A stretch of DNA of 64,000 nucleotides, from positions 4,526,001 through 4,590,000 of the forward strand of contig NZ_CP028092.1 of NCBI RefSeq assembly GCF_005491705.1, given 5' to 3'. Shown here one piece after another: positions 27,007 to 36,978 of the stretch; position 1 is the first letter of the stretch, and the number at the start of each line of letters is the position of its first letter. Position numbers and translations under genes: made by a program. The notes under the pieces are model-generated. The model saw only the letters and a program-made list of their open reading frames with translations, was not told the origin of the DNA and did no database searches. The DNA is from Pontibacter sp. SGAir0037. Its GTDB lineage: Bacteria; Bacteroidota; Bacteroidia; Cytophagales; Hymenobacteraceae.

Positions 27007-27282
27007 ATGATCAAATTCATATTCACGACATTAGTTATTATTTTTTTAATTCGTTTAGTCGCACCTTTTCTGTTTCGGTGGTTATTAGGAATGTTTGTGA
27101 AGAAGAGTATGCGCAACGGCACCTTTTTCTATGGTAACATAAACAACCAGCAACAGCGCCAGCAGGAGCAAAACAGCCAGCGAGCCGGCAATGGCAATGT
27201 AAAGATTGACTATATACCTGATCAGTCTAAAAACAAAGGCTTTGATGGCGGCGAATATGTGGATTATGAAGAAGTGAAGTAG
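27007..27282 (+). CDS. DUF4834-family small membrane protein
   Basis: The 91-aa protein has one N-terminal transmembrane segment (about 4-30), a Gln-rich polar linker (NNQQQRQQEQN) and the C-terminal family motif KIDYIPDQSKNKGFDGGEYVDYEEVK, split here as KIDYIP and EYVDYEEVK. The motif matches DUF4834, known only from Bacteroidetes. Function is unknown. The lipoprotein gene starts 9 bp after its stop. Confidence 0.88.
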   Translation: MIKFIFTTLVIIFLIRLVAPFLFRWLLGMFVKKSMRNGTFFYGNINNQQQRQQEQNSQRAGNGNVKIDYIPDQSKNKGFDGGEYVDYEEVK

Positions 27283-27291
27283 AGAAACAAA

Positions 27292-28212
27292 ATGCGCAGA
27301 TTTTTTCCATTTCCCCATTATGCATGGGTGCTCGTGTTGTTGGGGGCAATGGCAGGCTGTACAGCTCCCCGCTCTGTCATCAACTCTGGAAAGGTAACAG
27401 CACCGGGTCAGATCAGGGTAGGCTTTAATGCAGGCGGTAATATAGCTACATCACCTTTAAGCCAGTTAGACGATATTACAAAAGCTGCTGTGGATGCCCT
27501 GGCCCGGGAAGATTCTGTTTACTACAACAGCCAGATAGATGTAGCCTCTAAGGCACTTGTAGCCTATGCACTCGATCCTGTTGGGCCTACGTTCGATTTT
27601 TATGTGCGCTATGGCCTTGCACCACGCTTTGATGTAGGCTATAAATATGCTTCGGGTGCGCATGTGCTGGATGCTATGTACCAGTTTATGGGGCCAACCG
27701 GCACGTTTGATAACCCCGGTGCGGGAGATTGGTATGGCAGCGTAGGCATACAGTATGCGGGCCAGCAGTCTGGCATTATCAATAAACTTTTCCTGAATAA
27801 GTTACAGCCTGTCATAGGCTTTACAGCATCGCGCAGAGACGTAGTCATTCCGCTAATCTTCAGCAAATCTTTTGGTGTAGAAGAAGAAAAAGGGCACATT
27901 GCTTTTGGAGCTGTTTACAACCATACGTTTATTAAGTACGGCTTTGAGCCAGGCCGCCTGTTTAAGAAGTATGGAGAAGATATAGTGCGGGTAGATGCTT
28001 TTACAGAAAGAAATAACTTTCCTTCTTTCGGAATATTTGTAAATGGAAAGATCGGGTACAGGTATGTATACCTGCTGCCAGCGCTAACAATGTATTATCA
28101 GAACTATGGCAGCTATCCATTACTGGAGAACAATGTATATAGCTTCTCCGGTATGACCATTATACCTTCGCTTGGCCTACAGTTTCAGTTTGGGGCAGGA
28201 AAAAGTAAATAA
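27292..28212 (+). CDS. Outer-membrane lipoprotein with beta-barrel character
   Basis: The 306-aa protein has a lipoprotein signal with AMAGC (Cys at about residue 23) and then many alternating strands: FYVRYGLAPRFDVGYKYASG, GSVGIQYAG, FGIFVNGKIGYRYVYLLPALT, ending with the aromatic-rich LGLQFQFG strand typical of small barrels. A lipid-anchored barrel is predicted, as in several Bacteroidetes proteins. Function is unknown. Same operon as DUF4834. Confidence 0.75.
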   Translation: MRRFFPFPHYAWVLVLLGAMAGCTAPRSVINSGKVTAPGQIRVGFNAGGNIATSPLSQLDDITKAAVDALAREDSVYYNSQIDVASKALVAYALDPVGPTFDFYVRYGLAPRFDVGYKYASGAHVLDAMYQFMGPTGTFDNPGAGDWYGSVGIQYAGQQSGIINKLFLNKLQPVIGFTASRRDVVIPLIFSKSFGVEEEKGHIAFGAVYNHTFIKYGFEPGRLFKKYGEDIVRVDAFTERNNFPSFGIFVNGKIGYRYVYLLPALTMYYQNYGSYPLLENNVYSFSGMTIIPSLGLQFQFGAGKSK

Positions 28213-28232
28213 ATAGGAATTCGGAAATATGC

Positions 28233-28275
28233 AGAGGGGCCTGGTGATCGTAAATTGCCAGGCCTCTCTGTTTCT
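28233..28275 (+). terminator. Intrinsic terminator
   Basis: A 13-bp stem (28233-28245 with 28259-28271, one G-T pair), followed by GTTTCT. It is 21 bp after the lipoprotein stop. Confidence 0.8.
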
Positions 28276-28368
28276 AGCGAAGAAACAAGCCTTTAGCAGG
28301 TATATGGTGCAGAAGTGAAATAAAAAAACTAATTTCAGGCTCTGTTTTTGAGGTTTTCGAAAGATACT

Positions 28369-30801
28369 ATGGCTTCTATTGATTTTAAACGTAATGTATT
28401 GCCGCATGTAGTGGCTGTTGTCATTTTCCTGCTGCTCACGGCTATTTACTTTTCTCCGGTACTTTTTAATGGCGAAGGTCTTCCGCAGCAGGACATCATG
28501 CAGGCAAGGGGTGCCGATAAAGAAATCCAGGATTTCAGGGCAGCCACAGGAGAAGAACCTCTCTGGACAAACTCGATGTTCTCCGGTATGCCAGCCTATC
28601 TTATCAACACGCATTATTCGGGTGACTGGTCCGGGTTTATTCATAAAGTACTTACACTTGATATGCCTGCCTTAGCGGGGAATATCTTTATTACCTTACT
28701 TGGTGCCTATATCCTTATGCTGGCTTTGGGTATGAATGTATGGCTGTCGGTGGTAGGAGCTGTTGCTATAACTTTTACTTCTTATAATTTCATTATCCTG
28801 GAGGCGGGGCACAATACCAAATCCTTAACCATAGCCTATATACCGGTTGTGTTAGGCGGGCTTTTTTACACCTTGCGCCGCAACATGTGGATAGGGGCAG
28901 CCTTGTTTGCGCTGGGGCTTACGCTGAACCTGCACTTTAACCACTTGCAGATGACCTATTACATGCTGCTCATGATCCTGGTATTCATTGTAGCGGAAGT
29001 AGTTTTTGCCATCCGGGAAAACCGTTTTGCAGGCCTGTTCAAGCGTGGCTTGCTGTTGCTGGCAGGAGCCATTCTGGCTGCAGGTGTAAACTTTGGACGC
29101 CTCTATACAACAGCCGAATATTCGCAGTACTCCATTCGTGGTAAATCAGAGTTGTCAGCCCCTAACAGCGGTGCCCAGACCGGAACAGGGCTTGACCGGG
29201 AATATGCCTTTCAGTGGAGCTATGGCGTGTCTGAATCAATGACTTTACTGATTCCTCATTTTTATGGTGGTGGCAGTAAAGTGCCGTTAAGCACAAACTC
29301 CGAGACCTACGATGCTTTTGTACGCATGGGGCTGCCTGCCGGGCAGGCAGAGCAGATTGTAAAGGAAGGGTTACCGCTTTATTGGGGCGACCAGCCTTTT
29401 ACCAGTGGTCCTGTTTATGTTGGGGCCATTGTGTGTTTTCTATTTATATTAGGCCTGCTTATAGTAGATAAGCGCTGGAGTATCTGGCTGGTAGCCGCTA
29501 CAGTGCTGTCGCTTTTGCTGTCGTGGGGGCATAACTTCGAAGCATTTAATAACCTGATGTTCGATTACTTCCCGGGTTACAATAAGTTCAGGGCTGTTTC
29601 ATCGGCTTTGGTGATTGCACAGATAACTATACCATTATTGGGCATGCTGGCGCTTTACACGCTGCTCCGCGATTACAAGCTTATTCCGAACATAGACAAA
29701 AAGCTGCTCTACGCAGCAGGCATAACAGGAGGGCTTTGCCTGCTGGTATGGTTGTTTGCTGGTACAGCCAACTTTGTGGGAGGTTCTGACCAGCAGCTCA
29801 TACAGGCGCAGTACCCGATAGATGCCATTCGGGCCGACCGGGAATCCGAGATGCGTTCAGATGCTTTACGCTCCCTTATCCTGATTGTGCTGGCTGCAGG
29901 GCTGCTGTATGTATTTCTGAAAAACAAAGTGTCAGCACTTATAGCTGTGGCGGGTGTAGGCATTTTAACATTAGGCGATCTCTGGACTGTGAACAAACGT
30001 TACCTGAACAACGATGACTTCCAGAAGAACCCTATCGCAAATTATTTCCAGCCTACACAAGCCGATCAGCTGATTCTGCAGGATAAGTATCTGAGCTACC
30101 GTGTTATCAATCTTCCGAACCCGTTCCAGGATGCCCGCACGTCTTACTACCATAAATCAGTGGGCGGTTACCACGGAGCCAAACTGCGACGTTACCAGGA
30201 TCTGATTGAGCATCATATTGCACAAAATAACATCGAAGTGCTGCGCATGCTTAACACCCGCTATGCCATCACCGGTAACCAGCAGCAGCCGGTACAGCGT
30301 GTGCCCGGTGCATTGGGTAATGCCTGGTTTGTGCAGGAGGTGCAGGCTGTAAATTCTCCCGATGAAGAACTGGCCGCACTCAGCGACTTTGAGGCAGCCA
30401 GAACTGCTGTTGTAGATGTTGAGAAGTTCCCAGTGCAGCAGCGCAGTTTCTCGGCCGAAAATGCAAGTATTAAACTCACAGATTATCAGCCAAACTATCT
30501 GAAATACACTTACCAGGCAGCACAGGCAGGTATGGTTGTATTTTCAGAGATATATTACCCGAAGGGCTGGCAGGCTTATATAGATGGGCAGCCGGTGGAG
30601 CATATAAGGGCTAACTATGTGCTACGTGCCATGCAGGTGCCGGCCGGGAGCCATACCATTGAGTTTCGTTTTGCTCCTTCATCTTATGAAACAGGTAATA
30701 CAGTATCGTTAGTGTCTTCTATTCTGCTGATGCTGGTGGTTATAGGTGCTGTGGTATATGGCGTAAAAAGGGGAACTAAGCCTGATGCTTTGGATACATA
30801 A
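28369..30801 (+). CDS. YfhO-family polytopic membrane protein
   Basis: The ~810-aa protein has about 12 transmembrane segments, a large exported loop with PxxQQDIMQARG and SMFSGMPAYLIN after the first, and a soluble C-terminal beta domain (YYPKGWQAYIDGQPVEH). These match the YfhO family, a GT-C-like membrane glycosyltransferase family implicated in glycosylation of cell-surface polymers in Bacillus. The Bacteroidetes substrate is unknown. I took ATG 28369 (MASIDFKRN) instead of the TTG at 28348. Confidence 0.9.
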   Translation: MASIDFKRNVLPHVVAVVIFLLLTAIYFSPVLFNGEGLPQQDIMQARGADKEIQDFRAATGEEPLWTNSMFSGMPAYLINTHYSGDWSGFIHKVLTLDMPALAGNIFITLLGAYILMLALGMNVWLSVVGAVAITFTSYNFIILEAGHNTKSLTIAYIPVVLGGLFYTLRRNMWIGAALFALGLTLNLHFNHLQMTYYMLLMILVFIVAEVVFAIRENRFAGLFKRGLLLLAGAILAAGVNFGRLYTTAEYSQYSIRGKSELSAPNSGAQTGTGLDREYAFQWSYGVSESMTLLIPHFYGGGSKVPLSTNSETYDAFVRMGLPAGQAEQIVKEGLPLYWGDQPFTSGPVYVGAIVCFLFILGLLIVDKRWSIWLVAATVLSLLLSWGHNFEAFNNLMFDYFPGYNKFRAVSSALVIAQITIPLLGMLALYTLLRDYKLIPNIDKKLLYAAGITGGLCLLVWLFAGTANFVGGSDQQLIQAQYPIDAIRADRESEMRSDALRSLILIVLAAGLLYVFLKNKVSALIAVAGVGILTLGDLWTVNKRYLNNDDFQKNPIANYFQPTQADQLILQDKYLSYRVINLPNPFQDARTSYYHKSVGGYHGAKLRRYQDLIEHHIAQNNIEVLRMLNTRYAITGNQQQPVQRVPGALGNAWFVQEVQAVNSPDEELAALSDFEAARTAVVDVEKFPVQQRSFSAENASIKLTDYQPNYLKYTYQAAQAGMVVFSEIYYPKGWQAYIDGQPVEHIRANYVLRAMQVPAGSHTIEFRFAPSSYETGNTVSLVSSILLMLVVIGAVVYGVKRGTKPDALDT

Positions 30802-30839
30802 ACCTGCGAATTTCACTGAGTTCATCCTAAACTTTATAA

Positions 30840-30873
30840 AAAGCCTCAGCCTGAAAACTGGGGCTTTCGTTTT
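30840..30873 (+). terminator. Terminator after yfhO
   Basis: A 10-bp stem AAAGCCTCAG / CTGGGGCTTT (one T-G pair) with loop CCTGAAAA, then CGTTTT. It ends just before the next ATG at 30877. Confidence 0.75.
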
Positions 30874-30876
30874 ACC

Positions 30877-31782
30877 ATGATAGCAACTGCACCTTTACAA
30901 CAACTACATGACCCACTTTTTGCAGCACAGGAGGTAAGTCTCTGGCTGAAGCGGGAAGATTTGCTGCACCCGCACATATCGGGTAATAAATGGCGCAAGC
31001 TAAAGTATAACCTGCAGGAGGCACAGCGCTTGCAAAAGAAAGTCTTGCTAACATTCGGAGGAGCTTATTCTAACCATATTGCAGCCACAGCAGCAGCAGG
31101 TCATGCGTTCGGACTTAAAACTGTTGGCATAATTCGGGGGGAGGAGCACCTGCCATTAAACCCAACTTTAAGCTTTGCGGTTTCCTGTGGTATGGAGCTG
31201 CACTATGTAAGCCGCGAACAGTACAGGCAAAAGCAGGAACCTATGTTTCTGGAGGCACTTTTACAGCAGTTTAACCAGCCTTACCTGCTACCCGAAGGAG
31301 GAACCAATAATTTAGCTGTACAGGGTTGTGCAGAAATAGTGCAGGACATCGAGATTGCCTATGACTATATCTGTTGTGCCAGCGGTACGGGAGGAACAAT
31401 AGCCGGGATTATTGCAGGCCTGTCAGGGGAGAAGCAGGTGCTGGGTTTCCCGGCCTTAAAAGGCGGCGAGTTTCTGCAGCAGGAGGTGGAGCAGCTTGTT
31501 AGCCGCTATTGCAACAGAAGCTTTACAAACTGGCAGCTTATAACAGGTTATCATTTTGGAGGTTATGCCAAAGTAAAGCCGGAGCTGCTAGAGTTTATGC
31601 AGTACTTTCAGCAGCAACACGGCGTGCAGCTGGAGCCAATTTATACTGGTAAAATGCTGTTCGGCCTCTACGACCTTATCCGGCAAGGCTTCTTTCCGAA
31701 AGGCAGCCGTATTGTAGCACTTCATACAGGTGGCTTACAAGGCAATGCGGGTTTTAAAGAGCGGATGGGGCTGGTGCTTTAG
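30877..31782 (+). CDS. PLP-dependent D-cysteine desulfhydrase / ACC deaminase family
   Basis: The 301-aa protein belongs to fold-type II PLP enzymes. Seen: SLWLKREDLLHP, the PLP lysine K38 in ISGNKWRKL, FGGAYSNHIAA (60-70) and the glycine-rich phosphate loop ASGTGGT. The family includes D-cysteine desulfhydrase (DcyD) and 1-aminocyclopropane-1-carboxylate deaminase; the sequence alone does not separate them, though D-amino-acid desulfhydration is commoner outside the ACC deaminase clade. A terminator lies just upstream, so it has its own promoter. Confidence 0.88.
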   Translation: MIATAPLQQLHDPLFAAQEVSLWLKREDLLHPHISGNKWRKLKYNLQEAQRLQKKVLLTFGGAYSNHIAATAAAGHAFGLKTVGIIRGEEHLPLNPTLSFAVSCGMELHYVSREQYRQKQEPMFLEALLQQFNQPYLLPEGGTNNLAVQGCAEIVQDIEIAYDYICCASGTGGTIAGIIAGLSGEKQVLGFPALKGGEFLQQEVEQLVSRYCNRSFTNWQLITGYHFGGYAKVKPELLEFMQYFQQQHGVQLEPIYTGKMLFGLYDLIRQGFFPKGSRIVALHTGGLQGNAGFKERMGLVL

Positions 31783-31803
31783 TATTTGGCACTTGTTTTG
31801 CCC

Positions 31804-31811
31804 TATCTTTG
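31804..31811 (+). promoter_or_regulatory. -7 promoter element (TATCTTTG) for DUF4230 gene
   Basis: Exact TAnnTTTG, 31 bp before the ATG at 31843; TTTG at 31785-31788 is 15 bp upstream, slightly short for a -33 element. Confidence 0.55.
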
Positions 31812-31842
31812 TTAAGTGCATGTTTAAACCTAAAGAGCTAAA

Positions 31843-32475
31843 ATGCCCCTTATAAGATTTTTTATCAAGTTACTTCCTCTATTGCTGATAATTGCTGCCG
31901 TGCTCTTTGTATGGCGTTTAAAGGATTCTTTGTTAGGTACAAATGAAACGAAAGAACCTGAAGTGGTTGTGAACCATAATACAATACTTACCTCGGTAGA
32001 TGAGCTGGGGAAAATGGAACTGGTGCGGTATAACTTTAAGGATGTGGTAGAGTATGAGAAGGAAGTGTCGCGCTGGATTCCGAATTCCAAAATAGCACTT
32101 ATTGTAACAGGTGAAGCTGTAGGTTGTATCGACTTTACTAAAATCCGGGAAGAGGATATCTTCTTTAGAGGCGATACATTGGTGCAGGTGGCAGTGCCGC
32201 AGCCGGAAATATGCTACTACAAGCTGGATCATAGCAAATCGAAAGTGTTTTCGAAAGAGAATACTTATTTTCAGGATGCTGACCTGGTGCAGGAAAGCTA
32301 CCGTTATGCCGAAGAAAACGTAAAAAATGCAGCCCTGAATGCTGGCATCCTGCGCCAGACGCAGGTAAATGCCGAAAAGATACTCAAGCCGATGCTGGAA
32401 GAAATTACAGGCCGAAAAGTAGTGTTGGTGCAACAGCGGGCTATACAGAATCCTCAAATGCCGCAAAAGAGGTGA
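31843..32475 (+). CDS. DUF4230-family membrane-anchored protein
   Basis: The 210-aa protein has a basic start and one transmembrane helix (about 8-24). The body has GKMELVRYNFKDVVEY, IALIVTGEAVGCIDFTKI and VAVPQPEICYYKLDHSKSKVF, which are the DUF4230 core, with a helical C-terminus. Function is unknown. It is convergent with recX. Confidence 0.88.
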   Translation: MPLIRFFIKLLPLLLIIAAVLFVWRLKDSLLGTNETKEPEVVVNHNTILTSVDELGKMELVRYNFKDVVEYEKEVSRWIPNSKIALIVTGEAVGCIDFTKIREEDIFFRGDTLVQVAVPQPEICYYKLDHSKSKVFSKENTYFQDADLVQESYRYAEENVKNAALNAGILRQTQVNAEKILKPMLEEITGRKVVLVQQRAIQNPQMPQKR

Positions 32476-32531
32476 TCAAGCTAATGGTACTGCTACAGCC
32501 ATTCGCAGTGTGCAAAAGGCTGTTAAATAAA

Positions 32532-33011
32532 TTACTCGTACTGCTTCAGTGCGTCTTGTACCAAATCACTTTCGTACCCTTTGCTGAGCATAAAGTAGGT
32601 TAGCTTCTGGCGGCGCTGGAAAGGATTCTTTTCTTTTTCGGAGGCACTTTTTTTCTCCAGCAGGCTATGCAGGTTCTGTTCATAGATTTCCGGGTCTATT
32701 TCTTTCATTCCTTGCTTGATGCAGTAATCAGAGATGCCTTTGGCTTTAAGCCCTTGCATAATCTTGCGTCGGCCCCACTTCTTTAAACCATATTTACCCC
32801 GGACATAAGATTGCGCATAGCGTTCTTCATCAATCATTTTTTCCTGGCTCAGGCGTATAATAAGCTCCTCCACATCGTCGGGCTCCAGGCCGTAAGAATA
32901 TAGTTTGTCCCGCACCTCCTGCTGTGTACGGTCCTGGTAGGCACAGTAGGCAGCAGCTTTTACAAGAGCCTCTTTGGGAGTATAGGTTTTCTTTTTCTTC
33001 TGCTGGTCCAT
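32532..33011 (-). CDS. recX: Regulatory protein RecX
   Basis: RecX controls RecA filament growth during recombination and SOS. From the chosen start the protein is 159 aa with three-helix repeats: TPKEALVKAAAYCAYQDRTQQEV, LIIRLSQEKMIDEERYAQSYVRG and GLKKWGRRKIMQGLKAKGI, the second matching the family D-E-x-R-(F/Y)-A. I chose ATG 33011 (MDQQKKKKTYTP); the frame is open to 33053 but the added residues are not family-like. recA is not in this window. Confidence 0.92.
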   Translation of the reverse strand: MDQQKKKKTYTPKEALVKAAAYCAYQDRTQQEVRDKLYSYGLEPDDVEELIIRLSQEKMIDEERYAQSYVRGKYGLKKWGRRKIMQGLKAKGISDYCIKQGMKEIDPEIYEQNLHSLLEKKSASEKEKNPFQRRQKLTYFMLSKGYESDLVQDALKQYE

Positions 33012-33072
33012 GTAGTTGAAAAGTGCTGAAGCAATGGTATAGAAATATAACACCTGGCAAGTGCGCCAGATT

Positions 33073-33080
33073 CAAAATTA
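33073..33080 (-). promoter_or_regulatory. -7 promoter element (TAATTTTG) for recX
   Basis: Exact TAnnTTTG on the minus strand, 61 bp before the chosen recX start and divergent from the EamA promoter. Confidence 0.45.
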
Positions 33081-33120
33081 GTAATAATATGCCTGCGATA
33101 GTTGCCAGCTTATAAAAAGC

Positions 33121-33128
33121 TACCTTTG
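33121..33128 (+). promoter_or_regulatory. -7 promoter element (TACCTTTG)
   Basis: Exact TAnnTTTG with TTG at 33102-33104, 16 bp upstream; 23 bp before the EamA start. Confidence 0.55.
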
Positions 33129-33151
33129 CACCCTTACAATCAGAATAAATT

Positions 33152-34030
33152 ATGTTTTCGAAAGGTGTAAAGTATATGTTGCTGTCAACCTTCTTTTTTG
33201 CGCTCATGAATCTGTGCGTAAAACTGGTGTCGCATATACCGGCGGTGGAGGTTATCTTTTTCAGGTCAGCTATTTCGCTGGTAATGAGCTATGCTGTGCT
33301 TCGGAGCAAAGGAGTAAAAGCACTGAGCAGCAATTACGGTTTGCTGTTTGCCAGAGGAGCATCGGGTGTAATTGCCTTGATGCTGTTCTTCACTACCTTG
33401 CAAAAAATACCGTTGGCAACAGCTGCTACACTACAGTACCTGGCTCCTATCTTCACCACCATCCTGGGTATATTTATTGTAAAGGAGCAGGTGAAGCCGT
33501 GGCAATGGCTCTTCTTTGCTGTTTCGTTTGGAGGCATACTGGTGATACAGGGAGTAGACATAAGCGCAGATCCTTTCTATATATGGTTAGGTGTATTGTC
33601 GGCCGTTTTTTCGGGCGTGGCTTATGGCTTGGTAAGAAGGCTGAATGCGCGGGAGCATCCGCTGGTAATTGTACTTTCTTTTCCGCTGGTAGGCTTTCCG
33701 GTTACGCTGGTTCTATCGTTGTTTAATTGGGTGCAGCCTCAGGGCTGGGATTGGGCAATGCTTTTACTAGTGGGCGTACTAACGCAACTGGGGCAGTATT
33801 ACATGACTATGTCTTACCAGGCAGAAGAAATATCCAAAGTTGCTAATCTGAATTACCTGGGCATTATCTACGCCCTGTCTTTTGGGTTTATATTCTTTGG
33901 CGAGACTTTTACACTGTGGTCTTACCTTGGCATGGCACTGGTGCTGGTAGGGGTAGTGCTTAATGTGGCCTACAAAAACAGATTAGCAAAGCAGCAGGTA
34001 AATCAAATTCAGAAAAGAGCATCTATTTAA
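33152..34030 (+). CDS. DMT-superfamily permease (EamA type)
   Basis: The 292-aa protein has ten predicted transmembrane helices in two EamA repeats (about residues 5-135 and 150-280), with the typical AVEVIFFRS and ALAIIxGEx-like FGFIFFGETFTLWSYLG segments. The substrate is unknown (this superfamily exports amino acids and other metabolites). It has its own promoter and is divergent from recX. Confidence 0.9.
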   Translation: MFSKGVKYMLLSTFFFALMNLCVKLVSHIPAVEVIFFRSAISLVMSYAVLRSKGVKALSSNYGLLFARGASGVIALMLFFTTLQKIPLATAATLQYLAPIFTTILGIFIVKEQVKPWQWLFFAVSFGGILVIQGVDISADPFYIWLGVLSAVFSGVAYGLVRRLNAREHPLVIVLSFPLVGFPVTLVLSLFNWVQPQGWDWAMLLLVGVLTQLGQYYMTMSYQAEEISKVANLNYLGIIYALSFGFIFFGETFTLWSYLGMALVLVGVVLNVAYKNRLAKQQVNQIQKRASI

Positions 34031-34220
34031 TAAATAAATTAAATATATTTATAGAGAAGATAGGTGTGCATAACACAAAGTAGCAAAAGTTTGCGTTGCC
34101 ATAGTCGCATCAGACGCAGGTAAGGGTAAATAAGTCATTTTTGCTCTGTTTTCTTTAGCAGATAACAAACCAATTATACTTGTTATCCGTCTCTAACTGC
34201 GTTTAAATCCTGATGAAAGC

Positions 34221-36806
34221 ATGCGCCGATTGTATTTCTTGTTGTGCTGTATTTTGCTACCCTTTCTTGCTAATGCTGCTGTTGTAAGCGGGCGCATACT
34301 AGATGAGAAGGGGCAGGGTTTGCCGTTTGCCAGTATCTATATAAAAGAAACAGCCAGTGGAACCAGCGGTAATGAGCAAGGCTATTTTCAGCTGCAACTG
34401 CCTCCGGGAGCCTATACCCTGGAATTTAAGTTTGTTGGCTATAAGGCTGAAATCAAAACCATAACAGTAGGAGAGGCTAACCAGGAGCTGACCGTACAGC
34501 TTACTCCGGAGACGCTGCACCTGAAAGAAGTGATTGTGCGGGCTTCCGATGAAGATCCTGCTTATGCCATCATGCGCAATGCCATCAGGTTGCGGAAATA
34601 TCACTTGCAGGAAGCCCTGGCCTGGAGCGCGCAAGTGTATATGAAATGTGTGGTTCGGATGGATAAAGTGCCAGGGAAGGTGTTAGGTATAAGAGTGGTT
34701 GACGTAGACACGGGTATTGTTTACTTATCGGAATCTGTGTCGCAGCTACACTTTAAGCAGCCCAATAAAATAAACGAACGCATGATATCCTCGCGCGTGA
34801 GTGGCGAAAAGAAAGGCTTCAGCTTTAACCAGGCCTCAGAAATGAACATCAGTTTTTATGAGAACCTGCTTAAAGTAGAGGGCTTGAGCGAAAGAGGCTT
34901 TGTTTCGCCGCTTGCAAGCAATGCACTCTTCTTTTATGCTTACGAATACCTGGGTACTTTCCAGGAAAACGGGCGCACCATCAACAAAATAAAAGTAATT
35001 CCCCGCCGCAAAAACGATCCGGTATTCTCAGGTAATATCTATATAGTAGATGGCAGCTGGCGCATACACAGCATCGACTTACGCCTGAACAAAAGTGCTG
35101 GTGTAGAGTTTGTCGATTTTATCCGGGTACAGCAGGTGTATGCCCCGGTGCAGGAAAACGTGTGGATGCTGGTTTCACAGAAGTATAATTTTGAAGCTTC
35201 CGGCATGGGCTTTAAGGGCAGAGGAAACATAACAGGAGCTTATTCAAACTATAAAGTGCAGGCTGCTTACAGTAAACCCCCTGCGCTGGAAGAGCCAGCG
35301 CCTGAAGAAACTGTTCCGGAGGTTGTGGCTGCCAAACCTGCCCGGAAAAAGCGGCCTAAGCTGGTGAAGCCTAAAGAAGCTACACCACAGGAGCAGCCGC
35401 CTATTCACGATGAAAAGCTATTTAGCAAAGAAGTGCTGGTGATAGAGCGGGAAGCTAATGCCCGCGACTCTGCTTACTGGGCTGCTATAAGGCCTGTTCC
35501 TTTAACAAGAGAGGAAATCCAGGATTATCACACAAAAGACAGCCTGGAGGTAATTGTAACTTCTCGGGAGTATAAAGACTCAGTAGACAGACTTCGTAAC
35601 AAGCCATCTGTCGGGAACCTCTTTATAAGGGGCTATACTTACTCCAACAGTTATGACCGAAAAGCCTATGAAGTAGTGCCTTTGTTTAATATACGGGGTG
35701 GCGAAAGCTTGCTTCAGTACAATACAGTGGAAGGTGCCGTTATTAACCTGGCAACGCGCTATACGAAGCGGTACAAAGACCGCCGCAACTACGAAATTGC
35801 TCCTGCGATCCGCTACGGGTTTGCCAACAGCCAGCTAAATGTAAGGCTAAGGGCTAGCTATAACTATAACCCGGTAAAGCGCAGTGTTATAGCTGTAGAA
35901 GGTGGCAGGTATGTAGAGCAGCTCAATAACCTGGAGCCTATCTCTTCTTTTGCAAATACTTTTTATACGCTCTTTATGCACCAGAACTACATGAAGCTGT
36001 ATCAGCGGGATTATGGGCAGGTGAGCTTCAGAAGAGAAGTCTTGAACGGCGTGTACTTGAATACCTTTGTGAATTATGCGAATCGCATTCCGCTGCAGAA
36101 TGCGACCTACTTTACCTTCAGAGAGCGTGAATCAGCAGGTTTTACTTCTAATGTACCTGTAAATGCAGAATTGGCAGATGCTTCTTTTCAGGAAAACCAG
36201 GCATTAACTACATCTGTTATACTTAGCTACAGGCCCGGACAACGCTACATTACCCGTCCTGATATGAAAATTAATATTAATACAGGTTATCCTACTTTCT
36301 CGTTTGGTTACAGGGCAGGTATAAAAGGTATATTAGGCAGCGACGTAAAATACCAAACCATAGCCATGCGCATTACAGATGACCTGGATTTAGGTTTACT
36401 CGGAACCAGCAGCTATAGTGTGCAGGGAGGCACCTTCTGGGGCAAAGAAAATATAACAGTGGTAGATCTTAAGCACTTTAACGGCAACAGAACTGTATTT
36501 GCAGGTGCTTACGAAGGCTTTCAATTGCTAGATTATTACCGCTATAGTACCAGCCATGCGTACCTGGAAGGGCATTTTGAGCATCATTTTAATGGCTTTC
36601 TGTTTAATAAAATTCCTTTATTCCGCCACCTGAAGTTGCAGGAAGTGGCAGGCTTGCATTACCTGTATACAAAAGAATCGGATAATTACCTGGAGCTAAA
36701 TCTGGGTGTGGAGCATATTCTTAAAGTACTGCGTATTGATTTTGTCACTGCTTTTCAGGAGAAACAGAAAGTGCACACAGGCTTTAGGATCGGGCTTGGC
36801 TTCTGA
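34221..36806 (+). CDS. DUF5686 outer-membrane protein with carboxypeptidase-regulatory-like domain
   Basis: The 861-aa protein has a signal peptide (about 1-19, ending ANA). Residues ~20-100 form a beta-sandwich (VSGRILDEKGQGLPFASIYIKE... PGAYTLEFKFVGY) as in TonB-dependent receptors. The rest is DUF5686: a soluble region (YAIMRNAIRLRK, IYIVDGSWRIHSIDLRLN) then a large barrel ending in FRIGLGF. A Pro/Lys-rich linker is at ~350-395. It is not a receptor because no plug domain is present. Function is unknown. Confidence 0.9.
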   Translation: MRRLYFLLCCILLPFLANAAVVSGRILDEKGQGLPFASIYIKETASGTSGNEQGYFQLQLPPGAYTLEFKFVGYKAEIKTITVGEANQELTVQLTPETLHLKEVIVRASDEDPAYAIMRNAIRLRKYHLQEALAWSAQVYMKCVVRMDKVPGKVLGIRVVDVDTGIVYLSESVSQLHFKQPNKINERMISSRVSGEKKGFSFNQASEMNISFYENLLKVEGLSERGFVSPLASNALFFYAYEYLGTFQENGRTINKIKVIPRRKNDPVFSGNIYIVDGSWRIHSIDLRLNKSAGVEFVDFIRVQQVYAPVQENVWMLVSQKYNFEASGMGFKGRGNITGAYSNYKVQAAYSKPPALEEPAPEETVPEVVAAKPARKKRPKLVKPKEATPQEQPPIHDEKLFSKEVLVIEREANARDSAYWAAIRPVPLTREEIQDYHTKDSLEVIVTSREYKDSVDRLRNKPSVGNLFIRGYTYSNSYDRKAYEVVPLFNIRGGESLLQYNTVEGAVINLATRYTKRYKDRRNYEIAPAIRYGFANSQLNVRLRASYNYNPVKRSVIAVEGGRYVEQLNNLEPISSFANTFYTLFMHQNYMKLYQRDYGQVSFRREVLNGVYLNTFVNYANRIPLQNATYFTFRERESAGFTSNVPVNAELADASFQENQALTTSVILSYRPGQRYITRPDMKININTGYPTFSFGYRAGIKGILGSDVKYQTIAMRITDDLDLGLLGTSSYSVQGGTFWGKENITVVDLKHFNGNRTVFAGAYEGFQLLDYYRYSTSHAYLEGHFEHHFNGFLFNKIPLFRHLKLQEVAGLHYLYTKESDNYLELNLGVEHILKVLRIDFVTAFQEKQKVHTGFRIGLGF

Positions 36807-36978
36807 GGTAGCTTGTATAGTGTCTTTAATTGTACTTTAGAGGCAGCTTGAAGGCGTGCTACTGTAAAATTTAAGACAAAAAAGCCAGCTTAACAGCCTT
36901 AAATAAATGCTGCTATAGCTGTTTTACAACCAAAAACTTTCATGGTCGTTAAAATTAAGGAAATAACATTTTACAGAC

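Noticed and set aside
33214..33726. 170-aa plus-strand frame inside the EamA gene
   Set aside because: Third-frame shadow of a transporter with clear transmembrane pattern; its sequence is Cys/Gly/Trp-rich without domains.
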